Assembly: GCF_000013605.1 (NCBI RefSeq)
Contig: NC_007908.1
Location: 1,922,001-1,986,000, forward strand
DNA from: Rhodoferax ferrireducens T118
GTDB lineage: Bacteria > Pseudomonadota > Gammaproteobacteria > Burkholderiales > Burkholderiaceae_C
Reading direction: 5' to 3'
DNA: 64,000 nt
A program made the translations under genes and the position numbers. Of the stretch, positions 47,677 through 56,548 are shown piece after piece. The notes under the pieces were generated by a model that worked only from the letters and a program-made list of their open reading frames with translations, was not told where the DNA came from and searched no databases. Position 1 is the stretch's first letter. Each line of letters begins with the position of its first letter.

Positions 47677-50328
47677 TCATGCCTTGCCAGACGCCAGCTT
47701 CTTCAACTGGTACAGCGCCTCCAGCGCCTCGCGCGGACTTAAATTGTCAGGATTCAGGGCTGCAACGGCGGTCTCGATGGCGCTGTCAGCTGCTGTTTCG
47801 GTAGCCGGCGGCGCGGCGAACAAATCGACCTGGGCCTGATTTTGGGTCGCTTGTGATTCCAGCGCGGCCAGCGTCTGGCGGGCCTGGTTCAGAACGGCGG
47901 CCGGCATGCCGGCCAGGCGCGCGACCTGGATGCCATAGCTCTTGCTGGCGGGGCCTGGCTGGATTTCATGCAAAAACACAATGTCGCGGCCCGCCTCGGC
48001 GGCACTCACGTGCACGTTGATGGCTGCATGGTGCTGGGCCGGGAACTCGGTCAGCTCGAAGTAGTGGGTGGCAAACAGGGTGTAGGCCTGCGTTTTGTCG
48101 TGCAGCTGGGTGGCAATGCTTGACGCCAGCGCCAGGCCGTCAAAGGTCGAGGTGCCGCGGCCAATCTCGTCCATCAGCACCAGTGAATTGGGCGTCGCAG
48201 CAATCAGTATCTGCGCGGCCTCCAGCATCTCGAGCATGAAGGTGGACTGGGCGTTGGCCAGATCGTCGGCAGCGCCGATGCGGGTGTGGATGGCGTCGAT
48301 CGGCCCCAGCCGGCAGGCGCTGGCCGGCACATAACTGCCCATGCTGGCCAGCAGCACGATCACGGCGATCTGGCGCATGTAGGTGGACTTGCCGCCCATG
48401 TTGGGGCCGGTGATGATCTGCATGCGCTGCTTCGGGCCCATGCGGGTGTCGTTGGCGATGAAGGCGCCGCTGCTGGTCTCGGCCAGGCGGGCCTGTACCA
48501 CCGGGTGGCGACCCTGCGTGATGTCCAGACACGGCTCTTTGACAAACTGCGGCGCGCACCAATCCAGTGTCAGGCTGCGCTCAGTCAGGGCGCACAGCGC
48601 GTCCAGCGTGGCCAGGGCGCGTGCGACTCGGGTGAGGGCGGGCACAAACACTTGCAGTTGGTCCAGCACCTGCTCGTACAGCCATTTTTCACGCGCCAGT
48701 GCCCGCTCTTGCGCGCTCAGGGCCTTGTCTTCAAACGCCTTGAGTTCGGGCGTGATGAAGCGCTCGGCGTTTTTCAGCGTCTGGCGGCGTCGGTAGTCGT
48801 CGGGCACTTTGTCGACTTGCCCTTGTGTGACCTCGATGAAGAAGCCGTGCACCTTGTTGAACTGCACGCGCAAGTTGGCAATGCCGGTGCGGGCCTTTTC
48901 ACGCACTTCCAAGTCGAGCAAGAAGCCGTCGCAATTGGTTTGAATGGCGCGCAGTTCGTCCAGCTCGGCGTCAAAGCCGCTGGCGATCACGCCGCCATCG
49001 CGCACCAGCACGGCGGGCTCGGGGTCAATGGCGCGGGCCAACAAGTCGGCACAAGCTTCGGGTGCCAGCAAATGGCCAGATATTTGAGTCAAATAGACCT
49101 CTAGCCCCCGTGTTGTATGCGTTAGTAGCTCTGTTTTTTGTAGCGTTAACTGGAGTGCGACCAGTTCACGGGGACGCACCTGGCGCAGCGCGATGCGGGC
49201 GGTGATGCGCTCCACGTCGGTGCTGCCCTTGAGTTGTTCGCGCAGTTGGCGCCAGACGCCCGCACGCGACGTGTGCGCGTCACCGCTTTGCAGGGCGGCG
49301 ATGGCGTTCAGGCGTTGCTGCGCCTCGCCACGGTCGCGCCGGGGTTCAAGCAACCAGTTCTTCAGCAGGCGACTGCCCATGCCAGTCATGCAGGTGTCAA
49401 GCAGAGAAAAAAGCGTGGGTTGATCTTCACCGCGCAAAGTCTGGGTGAGCTCCAGGTTGCGCCGGGTGGTTGGCGGCAGGTCGATCAACTCGTCGCTGCG
49501 CTGCACTCGCACACTCTGGATATGGGTCAGCGCCTGGCCTTGTGTGTGCTCGGCGTAACCCAGGAGGGCGGCGGCGGCGGCGTGGGCCTGCGGCAAATCT
49601 TGCGCCTGCCACGGTGCCAGACTGGCGGCTTGTAGTTGGGCCAGCAGCTTTTTTTCACCCAGTCCTGCGTCAAATTGCCAGTCGGGCCGCACGCTGACAG
49701 ATACCGCGCCCGCGAGCGGCGCGCCACGCAGGCGCGCTTCAAAAGTCGGTGTCGTACCCGCGCTGAAAATGATCTCGCCGGGAGCGATGCGAAGCACCCA
49801 CTGCGCCAGGTCGTCCACCGCGCACTCGGCCAGATGCACTTCGCCCTGCGTCACGCTGAGCCACGCCAGGCCGCACGTGTTGCGCGGACCCTGGTGCACA
49901 GCCAGCAGCATCGACTCGGATTTATCGCTTAGCAGTTCCAGATCGGTCAGCGTGCCAGGGGTGACGACGCGCACCACCTTGCGCTCCACCGGGCCTTTGC
50001 CGGTCACCTCGCCGACCTGCTCGCAAATCGCCACTGATTCGCCCAATTTGATGAGCCGGGCCAGATACGTGTCCACGGAATGAAACGGCACGCCGGCCAT
50101 GACCACGGGCTGCCCGGCGCTCTGGCCGCGCTGGGTGAGGGTGATGTTGAGCAGGCGCGCGGCCTTCTCGGCGTCGGCAAAAAACAGCTCGTAGAAGTCG
50201 CCCATGCGGTAAAAAAGCAGGGTGTCCGGGTAGTCAGCTTTGAGGCCGAAATACTGGGCCATCATGGGGGAATGTTCAGCTGGTACCGGAGAAGGTTTCT
50301 TGCTTTGTGTTTTTTCGTTTTGCATCAA
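47677..50328 (-). CDS. mutS: DNA mismatch repair protein MutS
   Basis: MutS binds mismatches and starts repair with MutL. The 883-aa protein has the N-terminal mismatch-contact motif [12 protein letters not shown] (Phe-Tyr-Glu), connector, lever and clamp regions, Walker [34 protein letters not shown] with Walker B, and a short C-terminal extension. Two start codons in tandem (50328, 50325). The lever stretch at about residues 394-413 ([19 protein letters not shown]) is encoded by an antisense 57-bp repeat. Reading frame and motifs remain intact, so it is probably tolerated. Confidence 0.96.
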   Translation of the reverse strand: MMQNEKTQSKKPSPVPAEHSPMMAQYFGLKADYPDTLLFYRMGDFYELFFADAEKAARLLNITLTQRGQSAGQPVVMAGVPFHSVDTYLARLIKLGESVAICEQVGEVTGKGPVERKVVRVVTPGTLTDLELLSDKSESMLLAVHQGPRNTCGLAWLSVTQGEVHLAECAVDDLAQWVLRIAPGEIIFSAGTTPTFEARLRGAPLAGAVSVSVRPDWQFDAGLGEKKLLAQLQAASLAPWQAQDLPQAHAAAAALLGYAEHTQGQALTHIQSVRVQRSDELIDLPPTTRRNLELTQTLRGEDQPTLFSLLDTCMTGMGSRLLKNWLLEPRRDRGEAQQRLNAIAALQSGDAHTSRAGVWRQLREQLKGSTDVERITARIALRQVRPRELVALQLTLQKTELLTHTTRGLEVYLTQISGHLLAPEACADLLARAIDPEPAVLVRDGGVIASGFDAELDELRAIQTNCDGFLLDLEVREKARTGIANLRVQFNKVHGFFIEVTQGQVDKVPDDYRRRQTLKNAERFITPELKAFEDKALSAQERALAREKWLYEQVLDQLQVFVPALTRVARALATLDALCALTERSLTLDWCAPQFVKEPCLDITQGRHPVVQARLAETSSGAFIANDTRMGPKQRMQIITGPNMGGKSTYMRQIAVIVLLASMGSYVPASACRLGPIDAIHTRIGAADDLANAQSTFMLEMLEAAQILIAATPNSLVLMDEIGRGTSTFDGLALASSIATQLHDKTQAYTLFATHYFELTEFPAQHHAAINVHVSAAEAGRDIVFLHEIQPGPASKSYGIQVARLAGMPAAVLNQARQTLAALESQATQNQAQVDLFAAPPATETAADSAIETAVAALNPDNLSPREALEALYQLKKLASGKA
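49090..49146 (+). repeat. 57-bp interspersed repeat, copy inside mutS
   Basis: CAAATAGACCTCTAGCCCCC, then GTGTTGTATGCGTTAGTAGC, then TCTGTTTTTTGTAGCG. Same block order as the other copies, antisense to mutS, inside the lever-domain coding part. Confidence 0.75.
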
Positions 50329-50410
50329 TGACTTGGCGCGCTTGCGTATTCGTTTATTTTGCCTGTTTTGGCCAGTCCGGAATTTACTTCACATTCCTTG
50401 ACTCAGGGTT

Positions 50411-50578
50411 TCAAACCTGGGTGCGGGGGCGGTATATTTTGAATAACTGCGCTGGGCCGACAGAAATATAGCCCGCTGGGCCACCACCTCGCAAAATGTG
50501 GTTGGCCGATGCCGTGTCGTGGAGTCCATTGATCAGCAGGCGTTGCGCGATATGCACCGCCACCACTTGACCGAGTAC
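50411..50578 (-). pseudogene. C-terminal remnant of a flavin-reductase-like gene
   Basis: Fifty-five codons ending in TGA read VLGQVVAVHIAQRLLINGLH, DTASANHILRGGGPAGYISV and GPAQLFKIYRPRTQV. The order (G-x-VVAVHI, L-x-NG, ILRGGGPxxY, P-x-x-LF-x-x-RP) matches the last third of flavin reductase family proteins. No N-terminal two-thirds is found upstream. Confidence 0.5.
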
Positions 50579-50693
50579 CTACCATGCCAACCCGGCTACG
50601 CCCTGAAAACCCCCGCGCGACGTTGCCATCGCGGGTGAAGCAGGTCACCCGTTGCCAAATTCGTGGTCGTTGATGAGTCGCACTGCGGTCGCA

Positions 50694-50769
50694 AAGTCTG
50701 GCAAGCGCGTGCAAGCCCTGGGCGGTGCCAAGAACCACATAGCGGTTATGCCCGATGCCGCGCTATAGC
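50694..50769 (+). pseudogene. Fragment of a methylmalonate-semialdehyde dehydrogenase-like gene
   Basis: About 25 codons read KSGKRVQALGGAKNHIAVMP then DAAL-stop-QAT. GKRVQALGGAKNH is a hallmark of CoA-acylating methylmalonate-semialdehyde dehydrogenases (mmsA/iolA). The in-frame stop and the missing flanks make this a relic. Confidence 0.5.
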
Positions 50770-50785
50770 AAGCCACCTTCACTCA

Positions 50786-51502
50786 TCAACCGCCCAAATA
50801 GGCGGCTTTGACGGCTGGATCGTCTTTGAGTTTTGCAGCTGGACCATGGACGGAAATACGGCCGTTTTCAAGCACATAGCCGTAGTCAGCCACCTTCAGG
50901 GCTGCAGCTGCAAACTGCTCCACCAACAGCATGGTGACGCCCTGGGCCTTGAGGCGCGAGATGATGTTGAACACCTCTTCAACCAGAATTGGCGCCAAGC
51001 CCATGGAAGGCTCGTCGAGCAAAATCACTTCAGGGTTAAGCATGACGGCGCGAGCCATGGCCAGCATCTGTTGCTCCCCGCCAGACAAGGTTCCGGCCAA
51101 CTGATGGGTACGCTCTTTCAGACGAGGAAACATTTCCAGCGCCTTGTCAACGTCGCCCTCCACGTCGCCCTTGGGCCGCGCGTTGGTGTAGCGCACAAAA
51201 GCGCCCAAGCGAATGTTGTCAACCACGCTCAACGTGGGGAACACGCGACGGCCCTCAGGCGAGTGAGCCAAACCACGCCGCGCGATCTGGTGCGAATCCA
51301 GGCCGGTGATGTCCTGACCTGACAGCATGATCTGGCCGGAAGTCGGCTTGATCATGCCGGAGACCGCCCGCATGGTGGTGGTTTTGCCGGCACCATTGGA
51401 GCCGATCAGGGTGACAATTTTTCCTTTGGGAACATGGATCGTTATGCCATGCAGCACCTGAACCTTGCCATAACCCGCCTGTAGATTTTCAATTTTCAGC
51501 AT
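50786..51502 (-). CDS. livF: Branched-chain-type ABC transporter ATPase (LivF)
   Basis: A 238-aa cytoplasmic ATPase with Walker A GSNGAGKTTTMR, LSGGEQQMLAMARA signature, Walker B VILLDEPSMGLAP, and the GYGKVQVLHGI start typical of LivF. It is the last gene of the five-gene transporter run and would pair with the LivG domain fused to LivM. Substrate class: hydrophobic amino acids or related acids. Confidence 0.93.
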   Translation of the reverse strand: MLKIENLQAGYGKVQVLHGITIHVPKGKIVTLIGSNGAGKTTTMRAVSGMIKPTSGQIMLSGQDITGLDSHQIARRGLAHSPEGRRVFPTLSVVDNIRLGAFVRYTNARPKGDVEGDVDKALEMFPRLKERTHQLAGTLSGGEQQMLAMARAVMLNPEVILLDEPSMGLAPILVEEVFNIISRLKAQGVTMLLVEQFAAAALKVADYGYVLENGRISVHGPAAKLKDDPAVKAAYLGG

Positions 51503-51519
51503 GTTGAATGTTCCTGCGA

Positions 51520-53466
51520 TCAGTGCGCGCCTTCGCCGCTGCCCAAATAGGCTTCGACCACGGCTGGGTTACTTTGAACATCAGCGGGTTTTCCTTCGGC
51601 AATTTTTTGGCCGAAGTCAAGCACCGACACCGTGTCTGAAATCCCCATCACCACGTCCATGTGGTGCTCGATCAAAATCACGGTGATGCCATGGTCGCGA
51701 ATCTTCTGGATCATCTTGGTCAGTTCCGGCAAGTCGGCTGGCGGCAAGCCTGCAGCGGGCTCGTCGAGCAACAGCAAACGTGGCCCCAGGCCCAACGCAC
51801 GGGCGATTTCCAGCATACGTTGCTTGCCGTAGGGCAGGTTGCGTGCCTGTTCTTCGCTCAGATCCGTCAAGCCAACAAAGTCCAGCAAACTCGCAGCCTG
51901 CTCGCGGGCGGCCGCGTCCTCGCGCAGATAGCGCGGTGTGCGCAGCATCACGTCGAGCGTGTTGCTCTTGAACGTGTGATGCAAACCCACCAGCACGTTG
52001 TCAGTGGCGGTCATCTCACCAAAAAGCTGCACGTTTTGGAAGGTGCGTGCAATACCTGACAACGCAATGTGTGACGGTGTTTGACCGGCCAAAGACTGGC
52101 CATTGAACACCACCTGGCCGGCGGTGGGCTGGTAAATGCCAGTCAGCACATTCATCATCGTGCTCTTGCCCGACCCGTTGGGCCCGATGAGTCCGTGAAT
52201 TGATCCGTGCGCAATGCTCAAGTCCACCTGATTGAGGGCTCTGAGGCCACCGAATTGCATCAACACCTGCTGCGCATCGAGCAGCGGACCTGCGCTAACG
52301 GGAGCCGCCTTGTGGGGCGTGGTCCAGGCGCGCACCTTGATGCTTGGGGTCTTGCCGCTGGCGTGCGCTGCGGGTTTGGCAAAACGCGCGAACAGTTCAC
52401 GCGCAAAACCCACAACACCATCTTGCAGGTAATAGACCACAAACAGGGTCATCAGGCCAAAAATGGTCAGGCGCCAATCGGTGATGTTTTCCAGCCTAAA
52501 GGAAAACCCCGCCATGGCCACCGTGGCGAGCACGGGCACGGCCAACTCGCGCACTGTCTTGACTTTTCGAATGAAGTTGTAAACCGCCATGCCGCTCACG
52601 GCGATTGCCAGCACGGTTGCGATCTTGCGAAAGAGCTCGATGTCCGACAGCAAGCTGGGCAACATCACCACAATCACGGCCCCAATCAAGGCTCCCGAGC
52701 GGGTTTTCCGCCCGCCCATGATGACTGCCAGCAGGAACATGATGGTCAGCTCAAAATTGTAAGTGTTGGGTGAAATATATTCTTCCGAATAGGCGTACAG
52801 CGAGCCCGCCAGACCTGCCAGTGCGGCACTGATCACGAAGGCATAAACCTTATAGCGGTAGACAGAAACCCCCATGCAATCACACGCCACCGGGCTGTCG
52901 CGCAGGGCCTCGAAGGCACGGCCCAGATGGGATTTCAGGATGCGGTGCACCACCACCAGCGCCAGTACCATCAGCACGGCAACCACGTAAAAATACTCGA
53001 CCTCGGTCAGCTTGTGGCCAAAGAACATCGGCTTGTGTACCTTGATACCAATCGGGCCTTCGGTCAAAAACGTCATCTCGTTAATCAGAATCTGGATGAT
53101 GGTGCCGAATGCCAGCGTCACCATGGCCAGGTAAGGGCCTGTCACCCGCAGGGCAGGGAGCGCCAGCACGGCACCGAACAGCGCCGTGACGCCAATGGCG
53201 GCAGGAACGGCTAGGAGAAAAGGCGCACCCAGCTTGAAGAACAGGGCACCGGCGGTGTACGAACCCACACCGAACAGGCCCGCATGACCCAACGACACCT
53301 GGCCCGTGTAGCCCACCACGATATCCAGCCCGAACAGCAGGATGGCGTAGATAAGGATGGTCTCGACGAGGTGGATGTAGTAGGGGTTGGGTACCAGCAC
53401 CGGGTACAAGCCCAAGGCCGCCAGGCCCAGCACCATCAGGAGAAAAGATTTGCTGTTAATTTTCAT
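51520..53466 (-). CDS. Fused ABC permease-ATPase (LivM-LivG)
   Basis: A 648-aa fusion. Residues about 1-330 are a LivM-type permease (VGYTGQVSLGHAGLFGVGSY, then ALRDSPVACDCMGV and later MGGRKTRSGALIGA). An extra hydrophobic stretch and a linker (about 330-395) lead to a LivG ATPase with Walker A GPNGSGKSTMM, signature NLPYGKQRMLEIARAL and Walker B LLLLDEPAAGL. Normally two genes. The fusion is complete on both sides and has no internal stop. It lies 15 bases after livH and 17 before livF. Confidence 0.93.
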   Translation of the reverse strand: MKINSKSFLLMVLGLAALGLYPVLVPNPYYIHLVETILIYAILLFGLDIVVGYTGQVSLGHAGLFGVGSYTAGALFFKLGAPFLLAVPAAIGVTALFGAVLALPALRVTGPYLAMVTLAFGTIIQILINEMTFLTEGPIGIKVHKPMFFGHKLTEVEYFYVVAVLMVLALVVVHRILKSHLGRAFEALRDSPVACDCMGVSVYRYKVYAFVISAALAGLAGSLYAYSEEYISPNTYNFELTIMFLLAVIMGGRKTRSGALIGAVIVVMLPSLLSDIELFRKIATVLAIAVSGMAVYNFIRKVKTVRELAVPVLATVAMAGFSFRLENITDWRLTIFGLMTLFVVYYLQDGVVGFARELFARFAKPAAHASGKTPSIKVRAWTTPHKAAPVSAGPLLDAQQVLMQFGGLRALNQVDLSIAHGSIHGLIGPNGSGKSTMMNVLTGIYQPTAGQVVFNGQSLAGQTPSHIALSGIARTFQNVQLFGEMTATDNVLVGLHHTFKSNTLDVMLRTPRYLREDAAAREQAASLLDFVGLTDLSEEQARNLPYGKQRMLEIARALGLGPRLLLLDEPAAGLPPADLPELTKMIQKIRDHGITVILIEHHMDVVMGISDTVSVLDFGQKIAEGKPADVQSNPAVVEAYLGSGEGAH

Positions 53467-53481
53467 GATTACTTGTGTTCG

Positions 53482-54372
53482 TCAAACCTTCTTGATGGCC
53501 ATCTTGCCGAACAGCCCGGCTGGCTTGATCGCCAACACCAGCAGCAGCAACACCAGCCCCGGGACATCCTTGTAACCGGTGGAGATGTAGTAACCGGTGG
53601 TGGTTTCGGCAATGCCCAGAATCAAGCCGCCCACAATCACACCCACTCCCGAAGTCAAGCCCCCGATGATGGCCACGGCAAACGCCTTGAGCCCGAGGAC
53701 CGAGCCCATCGTGGCGCCCGTCAGCGTCAGGGGTGCCACCAGCACGCCCGCCACCGCCGCCGTCACCGACGACAGTGCATAGGAGAAAGTGATCACGGCA
53801 CCCGTGTTGATGCCCATGAGCGAGGCTGCATCCCGGTCATTCGACGTGGCGACCACGGCTTTGCCGTAAATAGATTTGCGGTTGAATAGCTCAACCATTG
53901 CCATCATGGCCAGCGCGCCAATCACCACCACGATTTCCATGGGCAGCACATTGGCGCCCAGAAACTTGATGGGGGCTTCCGGCAAAGGGGATGGGAACTT
54001 CAGATCGTCCTTGCCCCAGATGTTTTCAGCCACGTTCTTGAAAATAATGGCCAGTGCGATGGTGGACATGATCCAGCCAAATTCGCTCTTGATCTTGATG
54101 GCGGGTCGCACGCCGATCCACTCCACAAAAGCGCCTTGCGCTGCGCCAAAGAGGGCCACCAGCGGAATCATCAGCCAGTAATTCAAATAAGGGCCGCCGT
54201 GAATTGTCCCGACCAGTGACAGGCCGACCAGCGCGCCCAGCATCAAGGACTCACCTTGGCCGAAATTCAGAGTGCCAGAGGTCGCAAAAGTGAGCTGATA
54301 GCCAAAGGCGATGACGCCGTATATCATGCCCAGCGCAATGCCGCTGTAGATCAGTTGCAAGAATATTTCCAT
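53482..54372 (-). CDS. livH: Branched-chain-type ABC permease (LivH)
   Basis: A 296-aa inner-membrane permease, about eight helices, with the family start LIYSGIALGMIYGVIAFGYQ, LNFGQGESLMLGAL, and GLKAFAVAIIGGLTSGVGV near the C-terminus. ATG at 54372 is chosen over a TTG 4 codons upstream. It is separated from livK by about 100 bases that contain a hairpin. Confidence 0.93.
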   Translation of the reverse strand: MEIFLQLIYSGIALGMIYGVIAFGYQLTFATSGTLNFGQGESLMLGALVGLSLVGTIHGGPYLNYWLMIPLVALFGAAQGAFVEWIGVRPAIKIKSEFGWIMSTIALAIIFKNVAENIWGKDDLKFPSPLPEAPIKFLGANVLPMEIVVVIGALAMMAMVELFNRKSIYGKAVVATSNDRDAASLMGINTGAVITFSYALSSVTAAVAGVLVAPLTLTGATMGSVLGLKAFAVAIIGGLTSGVGVIVGGLILGIAETTTGYYISTGYKDVPGLVLLLLVLAIKPAGLFGKMAIKKV

Positions 54373-54417
54373 GCCAAATCCCAATTGAAATCAGGGTGAT
54401 CCTGAGAAAAGAGGACT

Positions 54418-54450
54418 GAGTTCAAGAAGCCAGGATGGCTCCTTGAACTC
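54418..54450 (-). terminator. Hairpin between livK and livH
   Basis: GAGTTCAAG pairs with CTTGAACTC (9 bp) with an inner AGCC/GGCT stem. On the minus strand the hairpin is followed by AGTCCTCTTTTCTC. It probably acts as a partial terminator or mRNA stabiliser so the binding protein is made in excess over the membrane parts. Confidence 0.55.
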
Positions 54451-54471
54451 GGTTAAGACTCCAAGCGTTGA

Positions 54472-55671
54472 TTACTTGGTCGCCTTGGTGCGGACTTCGC
54501 CGCCCTTCTTCTTGTCGTCTTCGTAGGCGTAGACCACGTGACCATCTTGAACCTTGCCAATCACCGGCATGTTGAGGGTGATAGCCTCATGGTCTGCCTT
54601 GGAAAAAGGCTTGTTGTAGGTGGTGACCACACCTTCGACCGGGGTCTTCAAGTCTTCCAATGCTGCCAGCACTTTGGGGCCTTCCGTTGAGCCGGCCTGT
54701 TTGATAGCGGCGGCCAGCAAATAGATCGAATCGTAGCCTTGCGCTGCAGACACTGGTGACGGAATGCGAGTCACCTTGTAAGTCTTTTGGTAGGCATCGA
54801 TGAAACTCTTGCGCTTGGGCGTGTTGCCTTCTTGAATAAAGGTTTGTGGCATCAGGGCGTCGTCGGCATTTTTACCGGCGTTGTCAATGAAGTTGCCCAT
54901 GGACAAGGTCCAGGAACCCATCATTGGAACCTTCCAGCCCAGCTTGATCATGCCGTTGGCAATTTGCGCCAGTTCCGGGCCAATACCATAGGTGATCACG
55001 ACCTGTGCGCCAGCTTCTTTGGCCTTGAGCAACTGCGGTGTCATATCGACATCCTTGATGTTGTACTTTTCTGTGGCAACAGGGGTAATGCCCTTGGCAG
55101 CCAAGGCTTTTTCCAGATCAGCCCGGCCAAGCTGGCCGTAGTTGGTGGAGTCTGCCAGGATGGCGACCTTGGTGTATTTGCGACGACCAATGACTTCTTC
55201 CACAATCAAAGTTGACTGGATGGTGTCATTGGCTGAGTTGCGAAACACGTAGTTTTGCGGCTGATCGGCAAACTGCTGGGTGATGGTGGTGGCCGTGGCC
55301 ACGTTGTTCATCACCGGAATCTTGGCTTCCTGGTAAAAGCGCTGTGACGCCAGCGCTACGCCGGAGTTGATGTAGCCCACCGTGGCCACCACTTTTTCTT
55401 TGTTGATCAGCTCTTGGGCGATTTGCACACCGCGCTCGTTTTTGGCTTCATCATCACGCTCGATCATCTCGATCTTGCGTCCCAATAAGCCGCCATGGGC
55501 GTTGATCTCGGTCACGGCCAACTTGGCACCGTCGCGCATCGAAACGCCCATGGGGCTGGAGCCGCCGGTGAGCGGCCCTTGCAAGCCAATTTTGATGTTG
55601 TCAGCCGCCATACTCATGGATGCGACGGCGAGGGCGACTGAGCTCAATGCAATGGTACGAAAAAATTTCAT
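54472..55671 (-). CDS. ABC transporter substrate-binding protein (LivK/LivJ type)
   Basis: A 399-aa periplasmic binding protein with signal peptide (TIALSSVALAVASMSMAA). It has the Leu/Ile/Val-binding fold: IKIGLQGPLTGGSSPMGVSM, GRKIEMIERDDEAKNERGVQ, GYINSGVALASQRFYQEAKI, and VAILADSTNYGQLG. The ligand may be an amino acid, amide or aromatic/short acid; the family is broad. First structural gene of the transporter run, 39 bases after the GntR/FCD regulator gene. Confidence 0.93.
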   Translation of the reverse strand: MKFFRTIALSSVALAVASMSMAADNIKIGLQGPLTGGSSPMGVSMRDGAKLAVTEINAHGGLLGRKIEMIERDDEAKNERGVQIAQELINKEKVVATVGYINSGVALASQRFYQEAKIPVMNNVATATTITQQFADQPQNYVFRNSANDTIQSTLIVEEVIGRRKYTKVAILADSTNYGQLGRADLEKALAAKGITPVATEKYNIKDVDMTPQLLKAKEAGAQVVITYGIGPELAQIANGMIKLGWKVPMMGSWTLSMGNFIDNAGKNADDALMPQTFIQEGNTPKRKSFIDAYQKTYKVTRIPSPVSAAQGYDSIYLLAAAIKQAGSTEGPKVLAALEDLKTPVEGVVTTYNKPFSKADHEAITLNMPVIGKVQDGHVVYAYEDDKKKGGEVRTKATK

Positions 55672-55710
55672 GAAAGTCTCCTAATGGTTTTGAGGTTGCG
55701 GGGAAAAAAA

Positions 55711-56373
55711 TTAGTTAGTGGCCACTGGCGCCAGCTCTGCCAAGGAGGCAAGCAAGTCACCAAAGCGCTCACCCTGCACCACGACATGCTCACGCAATGC
55801 AATGGCTGCCGAATCTGCATCAGCAGCGGTGATAAAACGCAAAATGGATTTATGCTCTTTGAGTGACACACCCATACGCTTTCGCACCCGCAACTGCAAG
55901 CGCCGGTAAGGGCGCAATCTGCGTTGCAGCTGAAAGGCTTGTTCACACAAAAATTTGTTATGGCTGCCCGCGTAAATGGCCGCGTGAAATTGCTCGTTGC
56001 AGTAAAAATAACTGTCAGTGTCCTGCGCTGCACGTGCGACCTCGCACGCCTTATACGCTGCCCGCAAATTGCTTCTTTCATCCTCTGTCATCCGTCTTGC
56101 GGCCAGTCGTCCGCACATGGCTTCGAGTTCCGCCATGACTTCGAACATCTCAATCAGGCGCGCAGGGCCAATGCTGGCAACCACTGCCCCTCGGCGTGGC
56201 CGGATTTCAATCAAGCCATCAGACGCCAACTGAATCAGGGCCTCACGCACAGGGGTGCGTGACACACCGTGCGCTTCCACCAGCATCGCTTCATCCAGGG
56301 CGCAACCCGGCGGCAACTCGCCTGTGGCAATTTGCTCTTCAATTTTTTCACGTAATTTGTCGGAAATTCGCAT
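55711..56373 (-). CDS. GntR/FCD-family regulator, MdcY-like
   Basis: A 220-aa regulator: winged helix (LREKIEEQIATGELPPGCAL, HGVSRTPVREALIQLASDGL) and a C-terminal all-helical FCD domain with metal-binding His/Asp candidates (CNEQFHAAIY, KEHKSIL, AIALREHV). The frame opens 23 codons earlier in AT-rich DNA; MRISDKLREK at 56373 is the natural start. It is divergent from the TRAP-malonate genes, and its intergenic region holds TGTATACA, the core of the operator reported for the malonate repressor MdcY of Acinetobacter. So a malonate-responsive repressor is likely; control of the liv genes downstream is also possible. Confidence 0.85.
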   Translation of the reverse strand: MRISDKLREKIEEQIATGELPPGCALDEAMLVEAHGVSRTPVREALIQLASDGLIEIRPRRGAVVASIGPARLIEMFEVMAELEAMCGRLAARRMTEDERSNLRAAYKACEVARAAQDTDSYFYCNEQFHAAIYAGSHNKFLCEQAFQLQRRLRPYRRLQLRVRKRMGVSLKEHKSILRFITAADADSAAIALREHVVVQGERFGDLLASLAELAPVATN

Positions 56374-56435
56374 GGCCAAATTCTGCACTGGTATGCAAAA
56401 AAGTGCGATTAGGGTATTCACTGATGTTAAAAAAA

Positions 56436-56463
56436 TATACAAATAATAGAGTTATGTATACAT
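56436..56463. promoter_or_regulatory. Probable operator for the GntR/FCD regulator
   Basis: ATGTATACAT at 56454-56463 is a perfect 10-bp palindrome; its core TGTATACA equals that of the MdcY site ATTGTATACAAT as I recall it. A further half-site TATACAAAT starts at 56436, making TATAC...GTATA over 25 bases. It lies in the divergent regulator/TRAP intergenic region. Confidence 0.65.
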
Positions 56464-56548
56464 TCAAGAGAAGATCAATTGAATGTTTCTGTACTCAGGG
56501 CCATAGACCCTGGCAACGCGGTTCATCAAAATTCCAGGAGACAAAGAC

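Larger units (their letters stand above)
50329..50785. other. Gap between mutS and livF holding gene remnants
   Basis: No intact gene. It carries the tail of a flavin-reductase-like gene on the minus strand and a short piece of a methylmalonate-semialdehyde-dehydrogenase-like gene on the plus strand (separate entries). A minus-strand frame of 111 codons here is a shifted reading of the same DNA. Confidence 0.5.

Noticed and set aside
50663..51322. 219-codon plus-strand frame over livF
   Set aside because: Only its first codons touch the mmsA-like relic, and in another frame; the rest is antisense to livF.
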